Shown piece after piece: positions 17,705 through 26,224 of a DNA stretch of 41,519 nucleotides. The stretch covers positions 1 through 41,519 of the forward strand of contig JALSRK010000056.1 in the NCBI GenBank assembly GCA_026984795.1, in the 5' to 3' direction. Each line of letters begins with the position of its first letter. Position 1 is the first letter of the stretch. Source of the stretch: Solibacteraceae bacterium. Its GTDB lineage: Bacteria; Acidobacteriota; Terriglobia; Bryobacterales; Bryobacteraceae. The notes beneath the pieces were generated by a model that did no database searches, was not told the DNA's origin, and worked only from the letters and a program-made list of their open reading frames with translations. Both the position numbers and the translations under genes were made by a program.

Positions 17705-18232
17705 TCAATGCTTCTCGTGCGGACACGCGTAAGTGTCGGGAACGCCGTCTCGATTCAGTTCGTCGATGCCCGCCTTCGAAGTGTAATAACCTTGCACAGT
17801 CAGGTCCTTGATCTGCCGGAAAAACGGACTGTCCTGGATTTGCCGCAGCAGCGCGTTTTGTTCGTTGGCCGCACAGCGCACGAACGGCGCCCGGTAGTTC
17901 CGAAGCGCCAGGCCGTCGAGCCACCCCAGGCCCTCGAGGAACCGGTTTCGGGGTCCCGGGGGTCCGTCGTTGAGAATGAGGTCGATGTACTCGGCGACTC
18001 CCGCCTCTTGCGCCCCCGGCGTCTCGCTGGAAGGGATGATGCGGTCGGTGAGTGATTCGACCGTCCGCGCCTGGTGCTCGTCAAAGAGCCGCGGCTTCCA
18101 GCCCAGCGGCCTCGGTGGCTGATGACCGCCAGGCCCGGGCGCGAGCCGCCCCTTCACCTGAACCTGTGACACCCCCTTCTTCCAAGCTCCAAAGCCCAGC
18201 AAAGCGCCTTTTAGCATTTCCCGGCGTCTCAA
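17705..18232 (-). CDS. Gluconate 2-dehydrogenase subunit 3 family protein with Tat-type signal
   Basis: About 175 residues, ending PDTYACPHEKH. The N-terminus LRRREMLKGALLGFGAW is a twin-arginine signal. The body has TVESLTDRIIPSSETPGAQEAGVAEYID, the hallmark of the gluconate dehydrogenase gamma subunit, followed by helical segments. I chose the TTG at 18232 because an ideal GGAGGT site at 18245-18240 sits 7 nt upstream. In-frame GTGs at 18241 and 18247 are alternatives that would bury this site. The gene precedes the GMC large subunit by 33 bp and is almost certainly its partner: the small subunit's signal probably carries the folded complex across the membrane. Confidence 0.86.
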   Translation of the reverse strand: MRRREMLKGALLGFGAWKKGVSQVQVKGRLAPGPGGHQPPRPLGWKPRLFDEHQARTVESLTDRIIPSSETPGAQEAGVAEYIDLILNDGPPGPRNRFLEGLGWLDGLALRNYRAPFVRCAANEQNALLRQIQDSPFFRQIKDLTVQGYYTSKAGIDELNRDGVPDTYACPHEKH

Positions 18233-18568
18233 CCTGTCCACCTCCACAAATATCTTTCCTACCACGGGAAGGCGCTCGGATGCGAGCACGTGCGCCCGGG
18301 CGCAAATGAAGCGTTCGAGGCGCGGGCGGAGGAAGCCGGATGGAAGACCCGGCTCGCCCGAGAGTTCAGCAGGCGCCGACAAAAGGGGGCATCCGGAAAC
18401 TGCGCGATCTGCGCCTGCTCTCGGGCGGCCGGTTAACCACTCTGGGGCGAGGGGACCGCTAACGAGGAGGCAGCGCCGGAGTGGCGCCGCCGATCGCTCA
18501 AAGCGGCGGTCGTGAAGCCCCCGCGTGAATGGGCATCAGAACTTCCCAGTATGGCCGCTGTCGGTTCC
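18233..18568. other. Intergenic stretch without a convincing gene
   Basis: About 335 bp between the subunit-3 gene and the sulfatase operon's last stop. The one plus-strand open frame (18306-18515) is Arg-rich and has no recognisable domain. A small inverted repeat, CCGCCG/CGGCGG with an 11-nt spacer at 18487-18509, lies about 60 bp beyond the sulfatase stop. It has no T-run and is at best a weak end-of-operon hairpin. The GGAGGT start signal of the subunit-3 gene is at the left edge. No promoter could be assigned. Confidence 0.5.
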
Positions 18569-20419
18569 TCAACGCTCCCCGGCGCCCGACTCGAGTCGCC
18601 GCAAAATCAGGCCGTTGAGCCGGAAACCGGCGGGCAATTGGGTCAGCGGACGGAAGTAAAGGTTGTATCGCCCCTTTGGCAAGCGCACCACGCCGAGCTT
18701 CCTGATGGTCTTCGCCTTGACAAGTGTTTCGCGCAGCGGCATGCGGAGGTTCCTACGGTTCCGGCCGGTTTCGCCGGGCCGGGGGCGGACACAAGGAAGC
18801 TCTGCCTCCAATTTGCGCCCGGCGGCCTCGATGAGGATCCGCCCGGCTGGTCCCTCGCCCGGAGCGGCGTAGGAGACGCTCACCTCGAAAAGCCCGTCGC
18901 GCACGTTGTCCACGTCCCACCACACGTGGTCCTCCGTGTCCTTCCAGGAGTGGATCCAGTAGATGTCCCAAGGCACCTTGCCTTTGACGGAGACGTGGCC
19001 CCACAAATAAGCATCCGGCGCCAGGAGCTTCACTTCCGGCTCTTCGTCGTAACCCAATGGCACCGGGAAGCGGACGATGCCGTCGCGGGTGACGTCCTGG
19101 TACCAGCGGTTGAACGCCCGGTGCAGGAAGGCGGTCACTTCGGGATGCTCGGCCGCCACATCGCGCGTCTGGCCGGGATCGGCTTTCATGTCATAGAGGG
19201 AAGGCTTGCCGCGGCTGATCGTCAGACGCCAGCGGGGGGTGCGGATCCCCGCCGCGGCCAGGAAGCGCAACTCGCCTTCCGACTCGCGAAGGCGGACGCT
19301 GCAGATCATGCGCTCCGGCCAGTCGGCGTTCGGATTCTCGAGCAAAGGCGCCAGGCTGATGCCGTCCAAAGGCTTGCCGGCTGGAGGCGTAACGCCGCAA
19401 AGGTCCATGATGGTGGGGAAGATGTCCACCGCTGCGGCGAGCCGGTCGATCACCGTGCCGGGCTGGATCCGGCCGGGCCAGCGGATGAACAGCGGCACGC
19501 GGACCCCTCCTTCGTCGGCGCTGCCTTTCGTACCTTTCATCCCCGCGTTGTAGCGGCGGCCGGCCGGGCCGTTGTCGCTGGTGAAGATGACGATCGTATT
19601 CTGGCTGAGTCCGAGTTCGTCCAGCTTCGCCAGGAGGCGGCCGAGGTTCCAGTCGATCGACTCCACCATTCCGTAGATCGCCGCCAACCGGTCGTTCAGG
19701 CCGCGGGCCTTGTACTTGTCGAAGTAGCGGTCGGGAACCTGAAGAGGCGAATGCGGGGCATTGTAGGGCAAGTAGAGAAAGAACGGTTGATTCCGGTGGG
19801 CCTCGATGAAGGCGATCGCCCGGTCGGTCAGCACGTCTGTCAGGTACTCCTTCACTACGACCGGTTTGCCGTTGTGGTCGAGCGTGGCGTCGTAGTAGGG
19901 CGAGGCGCCGCTGCGGAACCCGAAGAACTCGGTGAAGCCCTGGCGGTTGGGGTGCTGCGGATAGAACTTCCCCAGATGCCACTTGCCGACGAGGGCGGTG
20001 GCGTAGCCGGCCGGGCGAAGCGCCTCAGCGATGGTGAGCTCGTCGAGCCGCATCGTGGCCAGATGGTCCGGCACGACGCCGCTGACGCCGGTGCGTAGGT
20101 AGTATCGGCCCGTCATCAGCGCCGCACGGGTAGGGGCGCAGACCGGACTCACGTAGAAGCGTTCGAACCGGGCCCCGGAGAGTTGCAGCTTGTCCATCAC
20201 CGGCGTGTCGAGGTGGGGATTGCCATGGGCGTGGAGGTCGCCGTAGCCCTGGTCGTCGGTAAGAATCAGGATGACGTTGGGGCGTTCCGCGGCGGCGATG
20301 TTCCAAGCCGCCCACAGGAAGGTGAGAGCGATGAGGGAAAAGAGGCGGATTCGGTAGCCTTCAGCCGCGCCGGAACGCTCGGAAGCCGGGGCGCGGGCAC
20401 GAGCGGTTTTGGCAGTCAT
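18569..20419 (-). CDS. Sulfatase (family S1, formylglycine-dependent), Sec-exported, with C-terminal extension
   Basis: A 616-residue arylsulfatase-type enzyme that would hydrolyse sulfate esters. After a basic N-terminus there is a hydrophobic signal segment at about 25-44, then RPNVILILTDDQGYGD (metal-binding Asp55, Asp56) and the formylglycine signature CAPTRAALMTGR with Cys94 as the residue to be oxidised. Later FTSDNGPAGRRYNAGMKGTKG carries further metal and substrate residues. The last 150 residues form an extra domain (IYWIHSWKDTEDHVWWDVDNV and so on), similar to the end of the sulfatase at 30904-32730. The ATG at 20419 overlaps the upstream sulfatase stop as ATGA. The open frame beyond it to 21361 is antisense-like noise over the neighbour. 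Last gene of the operon. Confidence 0.92.
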   Translation of the reverse strand: MTAKTARARAPASERSGAAEGYRIRLFSLIALTFLWAAWNIAAAERPNVILILTDDQGYGDLHAHGNPHLDTPVMDKLQLSGARFERFYVSPVCAPTRAALMTGRYYLRTGVSGVVPDHLATMRLDELTIAEALRPAGYATALVGKWHLGKFYPQHPNRQGFTEFFGFRSGASPYYDATLDHNGKPVVVKEYLTDVLTDRAIAFIEAHRNQPFFLYLPYNAPHSPLQVPDRYFDKYKARGLNDRLAAIYGMVESIDWNLGRLLAKLDELGLSQNTIVIFTSDNGPAGRRYNAGMKGTKGSADEGGVRVPLFIRWPGRIQPGTVIDRLAAAVDIFPTIMDLCGVTPPAGKPLDGISLAPLLENPNADWPERMICSVRLRESEGELRFLAAAGIRTPRWRLTISRGKPSLYDMKADPGQTRDVAAEHPEVTAFLHRAFNRWYQDVTRDGIVRFPVPLGYDEEPEVKLLAPDAYLWGHVSVKGKVPWDIYWIHSWKDTEDHVWWDVDNVRDGLFEVSVSYAAPGEGPAGRILIEAAGRKLEAELPCVRPRPGETGRNRRNLRMPLRETLVKAKTIRKLGVVRLPKGRYNLYFRPLTQLPAGFRLNGLILRRLESGAGER

Positions 20420-22074
20420 GATCTCTTGAACTCCCCAAAGGCATGCGGCAGCCGCTCGGAGTGCCGCCGCATCCGGTCTTTCATCTCGTCCAGGATCCCG
20501 CCGAAGGAAGGGTCGCAGGCGAGGTTGTGCTGTTCGAAGAGGTCGTTCTCGAGGTCGTAGAGCTGGTCGTGGTGGAAGTAGTTGGGAAAGTCGCGGAGCA
20601 CGCCGTAACGCACGCCCTCCCGGGCGGCTCCCGGGTGCGGGTTGCGTTCCCCGTCCAGCGAGACCAGGCGTAGCCGGCCGGTACGGGCGGCCTCGAGGGC
20701 GTCGGCCTGGATCGCCCGCTGCACCGCCTCGGGCGGCCGGTTGGCGATGTACTTCCACTTCCGGGTCACCACGGCCCGGATGTAGGAGACCTCGAGCAGG
20801 AGATCCTCGCGCCACCGGCTCTCGGCGGAGCCCCGCCGGAGCATCGGAGCGAAGCTCGCGCCGTCCTGCGCCATCTCCGGCGGCGGCGCCGCCCCGGCCA
20901 GATCGAGGAATGTGGGGGCGAGGTCGATGTTGGCGCAAATGGAATCGATCTGCGAGCCGGGCCGGACGCCGCCGGGCCAGCGCGCCAGGAATGGCACGCG
21001 GGCGCCCTCGTAACAGGCGTACTTGCCGCGGCTGGCGTGGTCGCTGGTAAAAACGAGCAACGTGTTGTCTCCGACCCCCAGCTCTTCGAGCTCTTTCAGG
21101 ATCGCGCCGACGCTGTCGTCGATCCAGGTGGCTGGGGCATTGCGCTCGTCGATGCCGGCTTTCCGCAGGCGTTCGAAGATGGTTTCCCGCGGCGGCATCA
21201 CCTCCGGGGCCTTGTCGAGCACGCCGGCCGGGGTGAAGCGCGGATCGCCGCGCAGCATGTTCGCGCTGTAGCGCCCGTGAGGTACGGTCAGCGGCATGTA
21301 GAGGAAGAAGGGACGGGCACGGTTCCGCCGGATGAACTCGAGCGCTCCCTCGGTGATCCACTCGAGGTTGTGAGGGATCATCTTGCGGGGGATGCCGAGC
21401 CAGTTCTTATTGGTGAAGTAGATCCTTTCGGCGTAGTCGAAACCGAAGTTGTCCTGGATGTAACGCAAATTCTTCTCATACGTGGCGCGGATGCGGGCGG
21501 TGACCTTGGGGTCGAAGGGATCGACGTCGTCGGTCAGACCTTTGACGAGGAAGTCCTCGGTCCCCATTCCGAGATGCCATTTGCCCACGATGCCGGTGGC
21601 GTAGCCGGCCTTCTTCAGCTCCCGTGCGATATTCGTTTCCGCGGGCTCCAGATAGGTGTTCCACTGGATCATGCCGGGCGTCCCGGGCGGATAGCGGCGG
21701 CAGAAGAACGGGCTGCGGCTGGCATACCGTCCGGTGAGGACGGAATAACGGCTGGGGGTGCAGAGCGCCGAGGTCACGTAGAAACGGGAGAAGGTGACTC
21801 CGTCCCGGCCGAGGGAATCGATGTGGGGAGTCAACATCCGCGGATCCCGGTACCGCCGGCCCGGCCTTACCCGAAGGCCGGCGCGGCCGGCGCCTTCGTA
21901 GGTGGGATACCGGGCCGCATCGTACCAGCCGATCTCGTCGAAGTCGAGGTCGTCGGCAAAGATCAGGATGATGTTGGGCCGCGGCGCGCCGGCGTGGGCG
22001 GTGCCGCGAGCGGCCGCCGCAGCGCCAGCCGCCGAGGCGAGAAAGTTGCGTCTCGAAAGGGGCTGATGTGTCAT
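20416..22074 (-). CDS. Sulfatase (family S1, formylglycine-dependent), Tat-exported
   Basis: A 552-residue sulfatase. The N-terminus LSRRNFLASAAGAAAAARG is a clear twin-arginine signal ending near AHAG. Next come RPNIILIFADDLDFDEIGWYD (metal Asp41, Asp42), and CTPSRYSVLTGR with the formylglycine Cys105 and Arg109. VGKWHLGMG and FTSDHASRGKYACYEGARVPF give the remaining active-site His, Asp, Asn/His and Lys positions. The insertion at about 53-80 between strand 1 and the Cys motif is longer than in the other two sulfatases here, suggesting a different subfamily and substrate. It is coupled to the downstream sulfatase by ATGA and follows the RraA-family gene by 58 bp. A formylglycine-generating enzyme would have to be encoded elsewhere. 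Confidence 0.93.
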   Translation of the reverse strand: MTHQPLSRRNFLASAAGAAAAARGTAHAGAPRPNIILIFADDLDFDEIGWYDAARYPTYEGAGRAGLRVRPGRRYRDPRMLTPHIDSLGRDGVTFSRFYVTSALCTPSRYSVLTGRYASRSPFFCRRYPPGTPGMIQWNTYLEPAETNIARELKKAGYATGIVGKWHLGMGTEDFLVKGLTDDVDPFDPKVTARIRATYEKNLRYIQDNFGFDYAERIYFTNKNWLGIPRKMIPHNLEWITEGALEFIRRNRARPFFLYMPLTVPHGRYSANMLRGDPRFTPAGVLDKAPEVMPPRETIFERLRKAGIDERNAPATWIDDSVGAILKELEELGVGDNTLLVFTSDHASRGKYACYEGARVPFLARWPGGVRPGSQIDSICANIDLAPTFLDLAGAAPPPEMAQDGASFAPMLRRGSAESRWREDLLLEVSYIRAVVTRKWKYIANRPPEAVQRAIQADALEAARTGRLRLVSLDGERNPHPGAAREGVRYGVLRDFPNYFHHDQLYDLENDLFEQHNLACDPSFGGILDEMKDRMRRHSERLPHAFGEFKRS

Positions 22075-22132
22075 GGAGCGCTATTGTTACAGTGGCGGAT
22101 TCGGACGAAGTCGGGGGACGCCGCCGTCTGGT

Positions 22133-22834
22133 TTATGCCCGCCCCCATTTCTTGAAAGCTTCGTCGAAGGGCATCCCTGCAGCGAGGTCCCCGCGCATGC
22201 CCTCTTCCCGCCTCTCGATGTCCTCGGCCCGCAGAAGCGCCTCTCCGGCGATCTCCTGCGGGACGACGATGACCCCGTCGGGCCCCCCGACGATCCAATC
22301 GCCGGGGTTTACGCGCACATGCGCCGTGAGGGTGCCGGGCATCGAGATCGGCACGTTCAGCGCTTTCGGGCGCCAGCGGCCGGAAGACTCGATGGGAGAG
22401 GTACCGACGGCGCACGGCGTGAAGTCGGGAATCACCTCGAGGCCCAGGCGGTCGCGGATGTAGCTGTCCAGCACAATGCCCTTGGCCCCATGCTGCTTGA
22501 GATTCCAGCAAGTCATCTCCCCGTACTTGCCGGTATAGTGCTCCCCGGCCGTCTCCACGACGACGACGGCGCCGGGAAAGAGATGCCGCCGGATCGTCAC
22601 CGTGTAGTCGTCGTGCTCTTCAGTGTCTTCCAATTCCCGGGCGCTGCGGGGATCCCGGCCGCCGCGGACAGTGACCGCCTTGCCCGCCAGGTGCCGGCCC
22701 TCAAAGAGCGGGCGGATGCGGAGATCGAGACACTGGTTCGGGTAGCCCAACTGGTCGAGGGCGTCGTAAAGGTTGGCGATGCGGATCTTGTCCCATCTGG
22801 CCTGTAGCTCGAGAATCTGTTCCAGTTGCGTCAT
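22133..22834 (-). CDS. RraA-family protein (aldolase/decarboxylase-like), cytoplasmic
   Basis: A 233-residue protein of the RraA / HMG-aldolase superfamily without a signal peptide. It has IANLYDALDQLGYP at 19-32, PGAVVVVETAGE near 87-98, GAKGIVLDSYIRD at 116-128 with the Arg127-Asp128 ligand pair, and VNPGDWIVGGPDGVIVVPQE near 190-210. Known relatives cleave 4-hydroxy-4-methyl-2-oxoglutarate or related 2-oxo acids or decarboxylate oxaloacetate, using Mg2+ or Mn2+. In this operon, beside a sodium symporter and a flavoprotein and in front of two sulfatases, it most plausibly handles an oxidised sugar-derived acid, but that is inference. It is the second RraA-family gene of the window and shares only the fold with the exported one at 303-1118. 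Confidence 0.88.
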   Translation of the reverse strand: MTQLEQILELQARWDKIRIANLYDALDQLGYPNQCLDLRIRPLFEGRHLAGKAVTVRGGRDPRSARELEDTEEHDDYTVTIRRHLFPGAVVVVETAGEHYTGKYGEMTCWNLKQHGAKGIVLDSYIRDRLGLEVIPDFTPCAVGTSPIESSGRWRPKALNVPISMPGTLTAHVRVNPGDWIVGGPDGVIVVPQEIAGEALLRAEDIERREEGMRGDLAAGMPFDEAFKKWGRA

Positions 22835-22904
22835 ATCCCGGTGCCGCTAGCCTCACCATTGCGGGATCCGCCGCCCTCGGAGCCGGGCCCAGCCACAACT
22901 CGCC

Positions 22905-24623
22905 TCAACGCTTCTCCAGCGTCCGCAGCTCTTCGGCGGTGATCCCGTCACGGCGCCGAAAGACGATGCTGACGCGCCAGCGTTCGTCGTCCCGCTCGCG
23001 GTAGTCGTCGCGGAAGTGGCTGCCGCGGCTCTCCTGCCGCAGCAGCGCCGCGCGCGCCATGAGCCTGGCGGTGAGCAGGCTGTTCTCCAGCTCCATGGAC
23101 CGGCGGAGCCCGGCCGTTCCGGCCCCCCGAGACTCCTGGAATGCCTCGGCGAGGATTTCTTCGATGAGTCCGGTGAAGCTCCGCAGGCCTGCCTCCGTGC
23201 GGGCGACCATGAGATGTTCGGCGGCGGCGGACTGCAGGCGGCGAAACAGCGCCTCCGGATCGGTCCTCGCGCGCCGCCGCAACCGCGCCAGTGGCGCCTC
23301 GAGGCTCGCCGGCGGAGCCTCCCGGGAGCCGGAACCGAGAGCGTAGGCGGCGGCGAAGCGGCCGGCCCGGGCGCCGAAGACCTGGCAATTCGTCACCATT
23401 CCCCCACCCAACCGGTCCGCCCCGTGAGGCCCGGCCGCCACTTCGCCCGCAGCGAACAGTCCGGACAGGCTGGAGGAGGCCCGCTCGTCGATCAGGACGC
23501 CCCCGTTGATCGCGTGGGCCTCCGGCCGGATCCCGGCCCAGCCGTCGGGCAAGACGATGGGCTGGCTGTAGTCTTCCGGGAGGTGTTGGGGCCGGGAGGG
23601 CGTGAACCGCTTCAGGTCGGCCTCGGAGAAGTCCAGGTAGACGGCGCCGCCCTCGGCCCCGCGGCCGGCGCGAATCTCGGCGGCGATGGCGATGTCGATC
23701 CACTTCGAGCTGTCGCGGCTCGAGAACGGGTAGTGCAGGGTCCGCTCGTGCATCGCCTCTTCCGGCGAGGCGTCCGGCGGAAGGTAAGCGGACAGGAACT
23801 CTTCCCCCAAGCGATTGCGCAGCTTCGGAAAGAGTTTCCAGAAAGACCCGGGGCACCGGACGGGGAACGGCTTCACCGGGGCCAGCATGTATTGCGTGAA
23901 CTCCATGTTGGCCAGCTCGGCCCCGGCGCGGAAAGCCATGGCGTAACCGTCGCCGGTGGTGTCGATCGGCGTCCGGCCGGCGGGCAGCGGGAAGATCTGG
24001 CGGGCGCCGCCGGCCACCAGGACTACCGCCCCGGCCCGGTAGAGCAAAACTTCGCTGGAGGCAGCCACGGCGAGAGCCCCGCGGCACTCGCCATCCACCG
24101 TCACCAGGTCTGTTACAAAGACGTCGGAATGGATCTCGACGTTGTCCATCCGCCGCAGAACGCCCACCAGCGTCTTCACGATGTCGCCCGCATGTCCCCA
24201 GCCGGAGTTGGCGATGCCGTGGGCGCGGGGGCGGTCGCCGAAGCAGGAGTAGCCGGTATAGTGCCGCTTCCGGCCCTCGGGATCGGGGATGAAGCGCATG
24301 CCCCATCGCTCGAGCTCGGCCATCCGGTCGAGAACTTCCTCGGCGAGAATGCGGGCCAGCTTCGGATCGGCCATCCCCAGGCCGGCGTCGATGATGTTGC
24401 GAGCGTGGATCTCCGGGCTGTCGTCGGAGGAGCATTCGTCGGAGGCCTGCCAGGCCACCCCTGAGGAGTCCGGCGACACCGTCGCTCCCGACCGCCCGGG
24501 GCGGCCCTTGAGAACGATCGCCGTCCGGGCCCCGCCGGCTGCCGCGGCCACGGCGGCCCGCAATGCCGCTCCGCCTCCGCCGATCACCACGACGTCGGTG
24601 TCGATCCTCCGGTCCGGTTTCAT
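22905..24623 (-). CDS. FAD-dependent oxidoreductase of the fumarate reductase/succinate dehydrogenase flavoprotein family
   Basis: A 572-residue flavoprotein. It begins TDVVVIGGGGAALRAAVAAA (FAD dinucleotide fold at 9-28) and continues with a capping domain. Near its C-terminal third it has AGEVAAGPHGADRLGGGMVTN, the equivalent of the HGANRLGGN active-site segment in SdhA, FrdA and L-aspartate oxidase. A helical C-terminal domain with RSMELENSLLTARLM follows. No iron-sulfur or membrane subunit is next to it, so it is not an ordinary respiratory complex II. A soluble dehydrogenase or reductase for a small acid is more likely, and APS-reductase-like or aspartate-oxidase-like functions are alternatives. 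The ATG at 24623 overlaps the symporter stop (ATGA). The frame continues to 25004, but only within the symporter gene. Confidence 0.87.
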   Translation of the reverse strand: MKPDRRIDTDVVVIGGGGAALRAAVAAAAGGARTAIVLKGRPGRSGATVSPDSSGVAWQASDECSSDDSPEIHARNIIDAGLGMADPKLARILAEEVLDRMAELERWGMRFIPDPEGRKRHYTGYSCFGDRPRAHGIANSGWGHAGDIVKTLVGVLRRMDNVEIHSDVFVTDLVTVDGECRGALAVAASSEVLLYRAGAVVLVAGGARQIFPLPAGRTPIDTTGDGYAMAFRAGAELANMEFTQYMLAPVKPFPVRCPGSFWKLFPKLRNRLGEEFLSAYLPPDASPEEAMHERTLHYPFSSRDSSKWIDIAIAAEIRAGRGAEGGAVYLDFSEADLKRFTPSRPQHLPEDYSQPIVLPDGWAGIRPEAHAINGGVLIDERASSSLSGLFAAGEVAAGPHGADRLGGGMVTNCQVFGARAGRFAAAYALGSGSREAPPASLEAPLARLRRRARTDPEALFRRLQSAAAEHLMVARTEAGLRSFTGLIEEILAEAFQESRGAGTAGLRRSMELENSLLTARLMARAALLRQESRGSHFRDDYRERDDERWRVSIVFRRRDGITAEELRTLEKR

Positions 24624-26149
24624 CGCGGTCTCTCTCGAGATGCTTCCAGGCAACCCCAAAAGGTGAGCCGCCGTGCCTGCTCCGGCGGCCGGGGAAAGAA
24701 CAGGCTGGCTAGATAGCCCACCACGGCCACGACTCCGTTGGCGAAGACGCCGATCCAATAGCTGTGCACGGGCTGACTCAGCACCCCAAGATCGAAGGTC
24801 TGCGCCCCGTCCATCGTCATCGTCGCCCAGAGTGTGAAGGCGACGCCGGCCCCCAAGCCGAAGTAGATGCCCTGGCGGTTGACCCGCGGGCTCAGGAAGG
24901 CCAATACGAACAGGCCGACAATGCCGGCCGAGACGATGGAGGCGACGGTGTACCACAACGCCAGGGCCGTTTCCTGCGTCCGGACGAGTAGGACCGCAAT
25001 CCACGTGCTAAGGGCGCCGAAGACGCCGACGAGCAGCTTACCGGCCCACAGCCGCCACCGCTCGTCTCGGCGCAGCCGGAGGAGCCGGTGGAAGTCATCC
25101 ACGAAGACCGACGAGAGCCCGTTGAGCACCGAGGCTACCGTCGACATCGCGGCCGAGAGCATTCCGGCGATGATCAACGCACTGAAAGCCGGTGGAATCT
25201 TGGTGGCGAGGAAGTATGGGAAGACCTGTTCGGATTTCGTGACGCCGGCCGGCAGGGCCTCTCCAGCCAGGTGGTAGTAGGACCACAGGCAGGTGCCGAT
25301 GAGTGTGAAGAGCGCTCCCGAGGGGACCGACAACCCCACGCTGAGCCAAGCTCCTTTGCGGGCTTCTCGGTCGCTTGGAGCGACGATGTATCGCTGAACG
25401 ATCGTTTGATCGGCGGCGTACTTCTGCATCCCTTCGAGAAAGCCCCACAGCAGCAGGATCACGAGCGTGGGCCGGGCCCAGTCGAACTCTACCGGGCCGA
25501 AGTCGAACATGCCATTGGCGCGAGCCGCTTCCACTACCGCGGCCGGACCGCCGGGCGCCGCCAGCAACGCGTAGGCCAGGGCCACGAAGCCACCTGCCCA
25601 CAGCAGGATCCCCTGAACCACCTCGGTCCAGATCACTGCTTCCACGCCGCCGATGAGAGTGTAGAAGACCGTCACCACGCCGCAAGCGAGCAGCGTCGCC
25701 CAGATGTCCCAGCCGGTAACCGCGTTCACCGTCAGCGACACCAGGTACAGCACGAAGCCCATCTTGGCGAAGTTGTTCAGCGAGAACGCGACCATGCTAT
25801 AGACGCGGATTGGAGTGTCGAAGCGCTTCTCCATGTATTCGTAAGCCGAAATCCGGACCACGTTCCGGTAGACCGGGACGAAGATCAGCACTGCCACGGC
25901 CACCACCGCCGGACCCGTCAGCGCCGGTACGAACAGCGACCACTTGCCCTCGTAGCCCGCCGCCGGATAGGCGATGAAGGTGACTGAGCTGACCAGGGTG
26001 GCGAACAGCGAGATGCCGGCCGCCCAACCCGGGATCGAGCGCTGGGCGGCGAAGTACCGCTCGGTGGACTTCTGGCGGCGGGAGAAATGGATCCCGATCA
26101 GGATCATGGAAGCGAAAAACAGGCCGATGATGGCGCCGCTCGTCCACAC
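24620..26149 (-). CDS. Sodium:solute symporter family (SSS) transporter
   Basis: A 509-residue membrane protein with about 13 hydrophobic segments. Recognisable SSS features are the N-terminal FFASMILIGIHFSRRQKSTERYF (TM1 followed by a basic loop), GWAAGISLFATLVSSVTFIAYP (the discontinuous TM with the Na+-binding Ser/Thr), the IGGVEAVIWTEVVQGILL segment, and QTIVQRYIVAPSDREARKGAW. Family members import sugars, sialic acid, myo-inositol, acetate or proline with Na+. Here the operon partners suggest a monosaccharide or sugar acid released outside by the glycosidases and sulfatases. The start is a GTG at 26149, and the stop overlaps the flavoprotein ATG, so the two are translationally coupled. 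Confidence 0.93.
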   Translation of the reverse strand: MWTSGAIIGLFFASMILIGIHFSRRQKSTERYFAAQRSIPGWAAGISLFATLVSSVTFIAYPAAGYEGKWSLFVPALTGPAVVAVAVLIFVPVYRNVVRISAYEYMEKRFDTPIRVYSMVAFSLNNFAKMGFVLYLVSLTVNAVTGWDIWATLLACGVVTVFYTLIGGVEAVIWTEVVQGILLWAGGFVALAYALLAAPGGPAAVVEAARANGMFDFGPVEFDWARPTLVILLLWGFLEGMQKYAADQTIVQRYIVAPSDREARKGAWLSVGLSVPSGALFTLIGTCLWSYYHLAGEALPAGVTKSEQVFPYFLATKIPPAFSALIIAGMLSAAMSTVASVLNGLSSVFVDDFHRLLRLRRDERWRLWAGKLLVGVFGALSTWIAVLLVRTQETALALWYTVASIVSAGIVGLFVLAFLSPRVNRQGIYFGLGAGVAFTLWATMTMDGAQTFDLGVLSQPVHSYWIGVFANGVVAVVGYLASLFFPRPPEQARRLTFWGCLEASRERPR

Positions 26150-26224
26150 CTGCGTCAGGCGTCCCCCTCGCCGGGAAACCGGCCGGCGCGCCGGCCGCGG
26201 CCCAAGGGCGGCCTCCGCACCCGT

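Noticed and set aside
18306-18515. Small 69-codon plus-strand frame in the 335-bp gap
   Set aside because: Composition is Arg/Gly/Ser-rich as expected for non-coding high-GC DNA, and no credible ribosome site or domain was found.
18512-20098. A 528-codon plus-strand open frame opposite the last sulfatase
   Set aside because: Antisense to a clear sulfatase, with no domain or signal.
20420-21361. N-terminal extension of the third sulfatase to 930 residues
   Set aside because: The extension lies within the upstream sulfatase gene in another frame and is low-complexity Arg/Ala/Gly. The ATG at 20419 directly precedes a signal segment and the sulfatase fold.
24624-25004. N-terminal extension of the flavoprotein
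   Set aside because: It overlaps the symporter's coding region. The FAD motif begins 9 residues after the ATG at 24623, as expected for the family.
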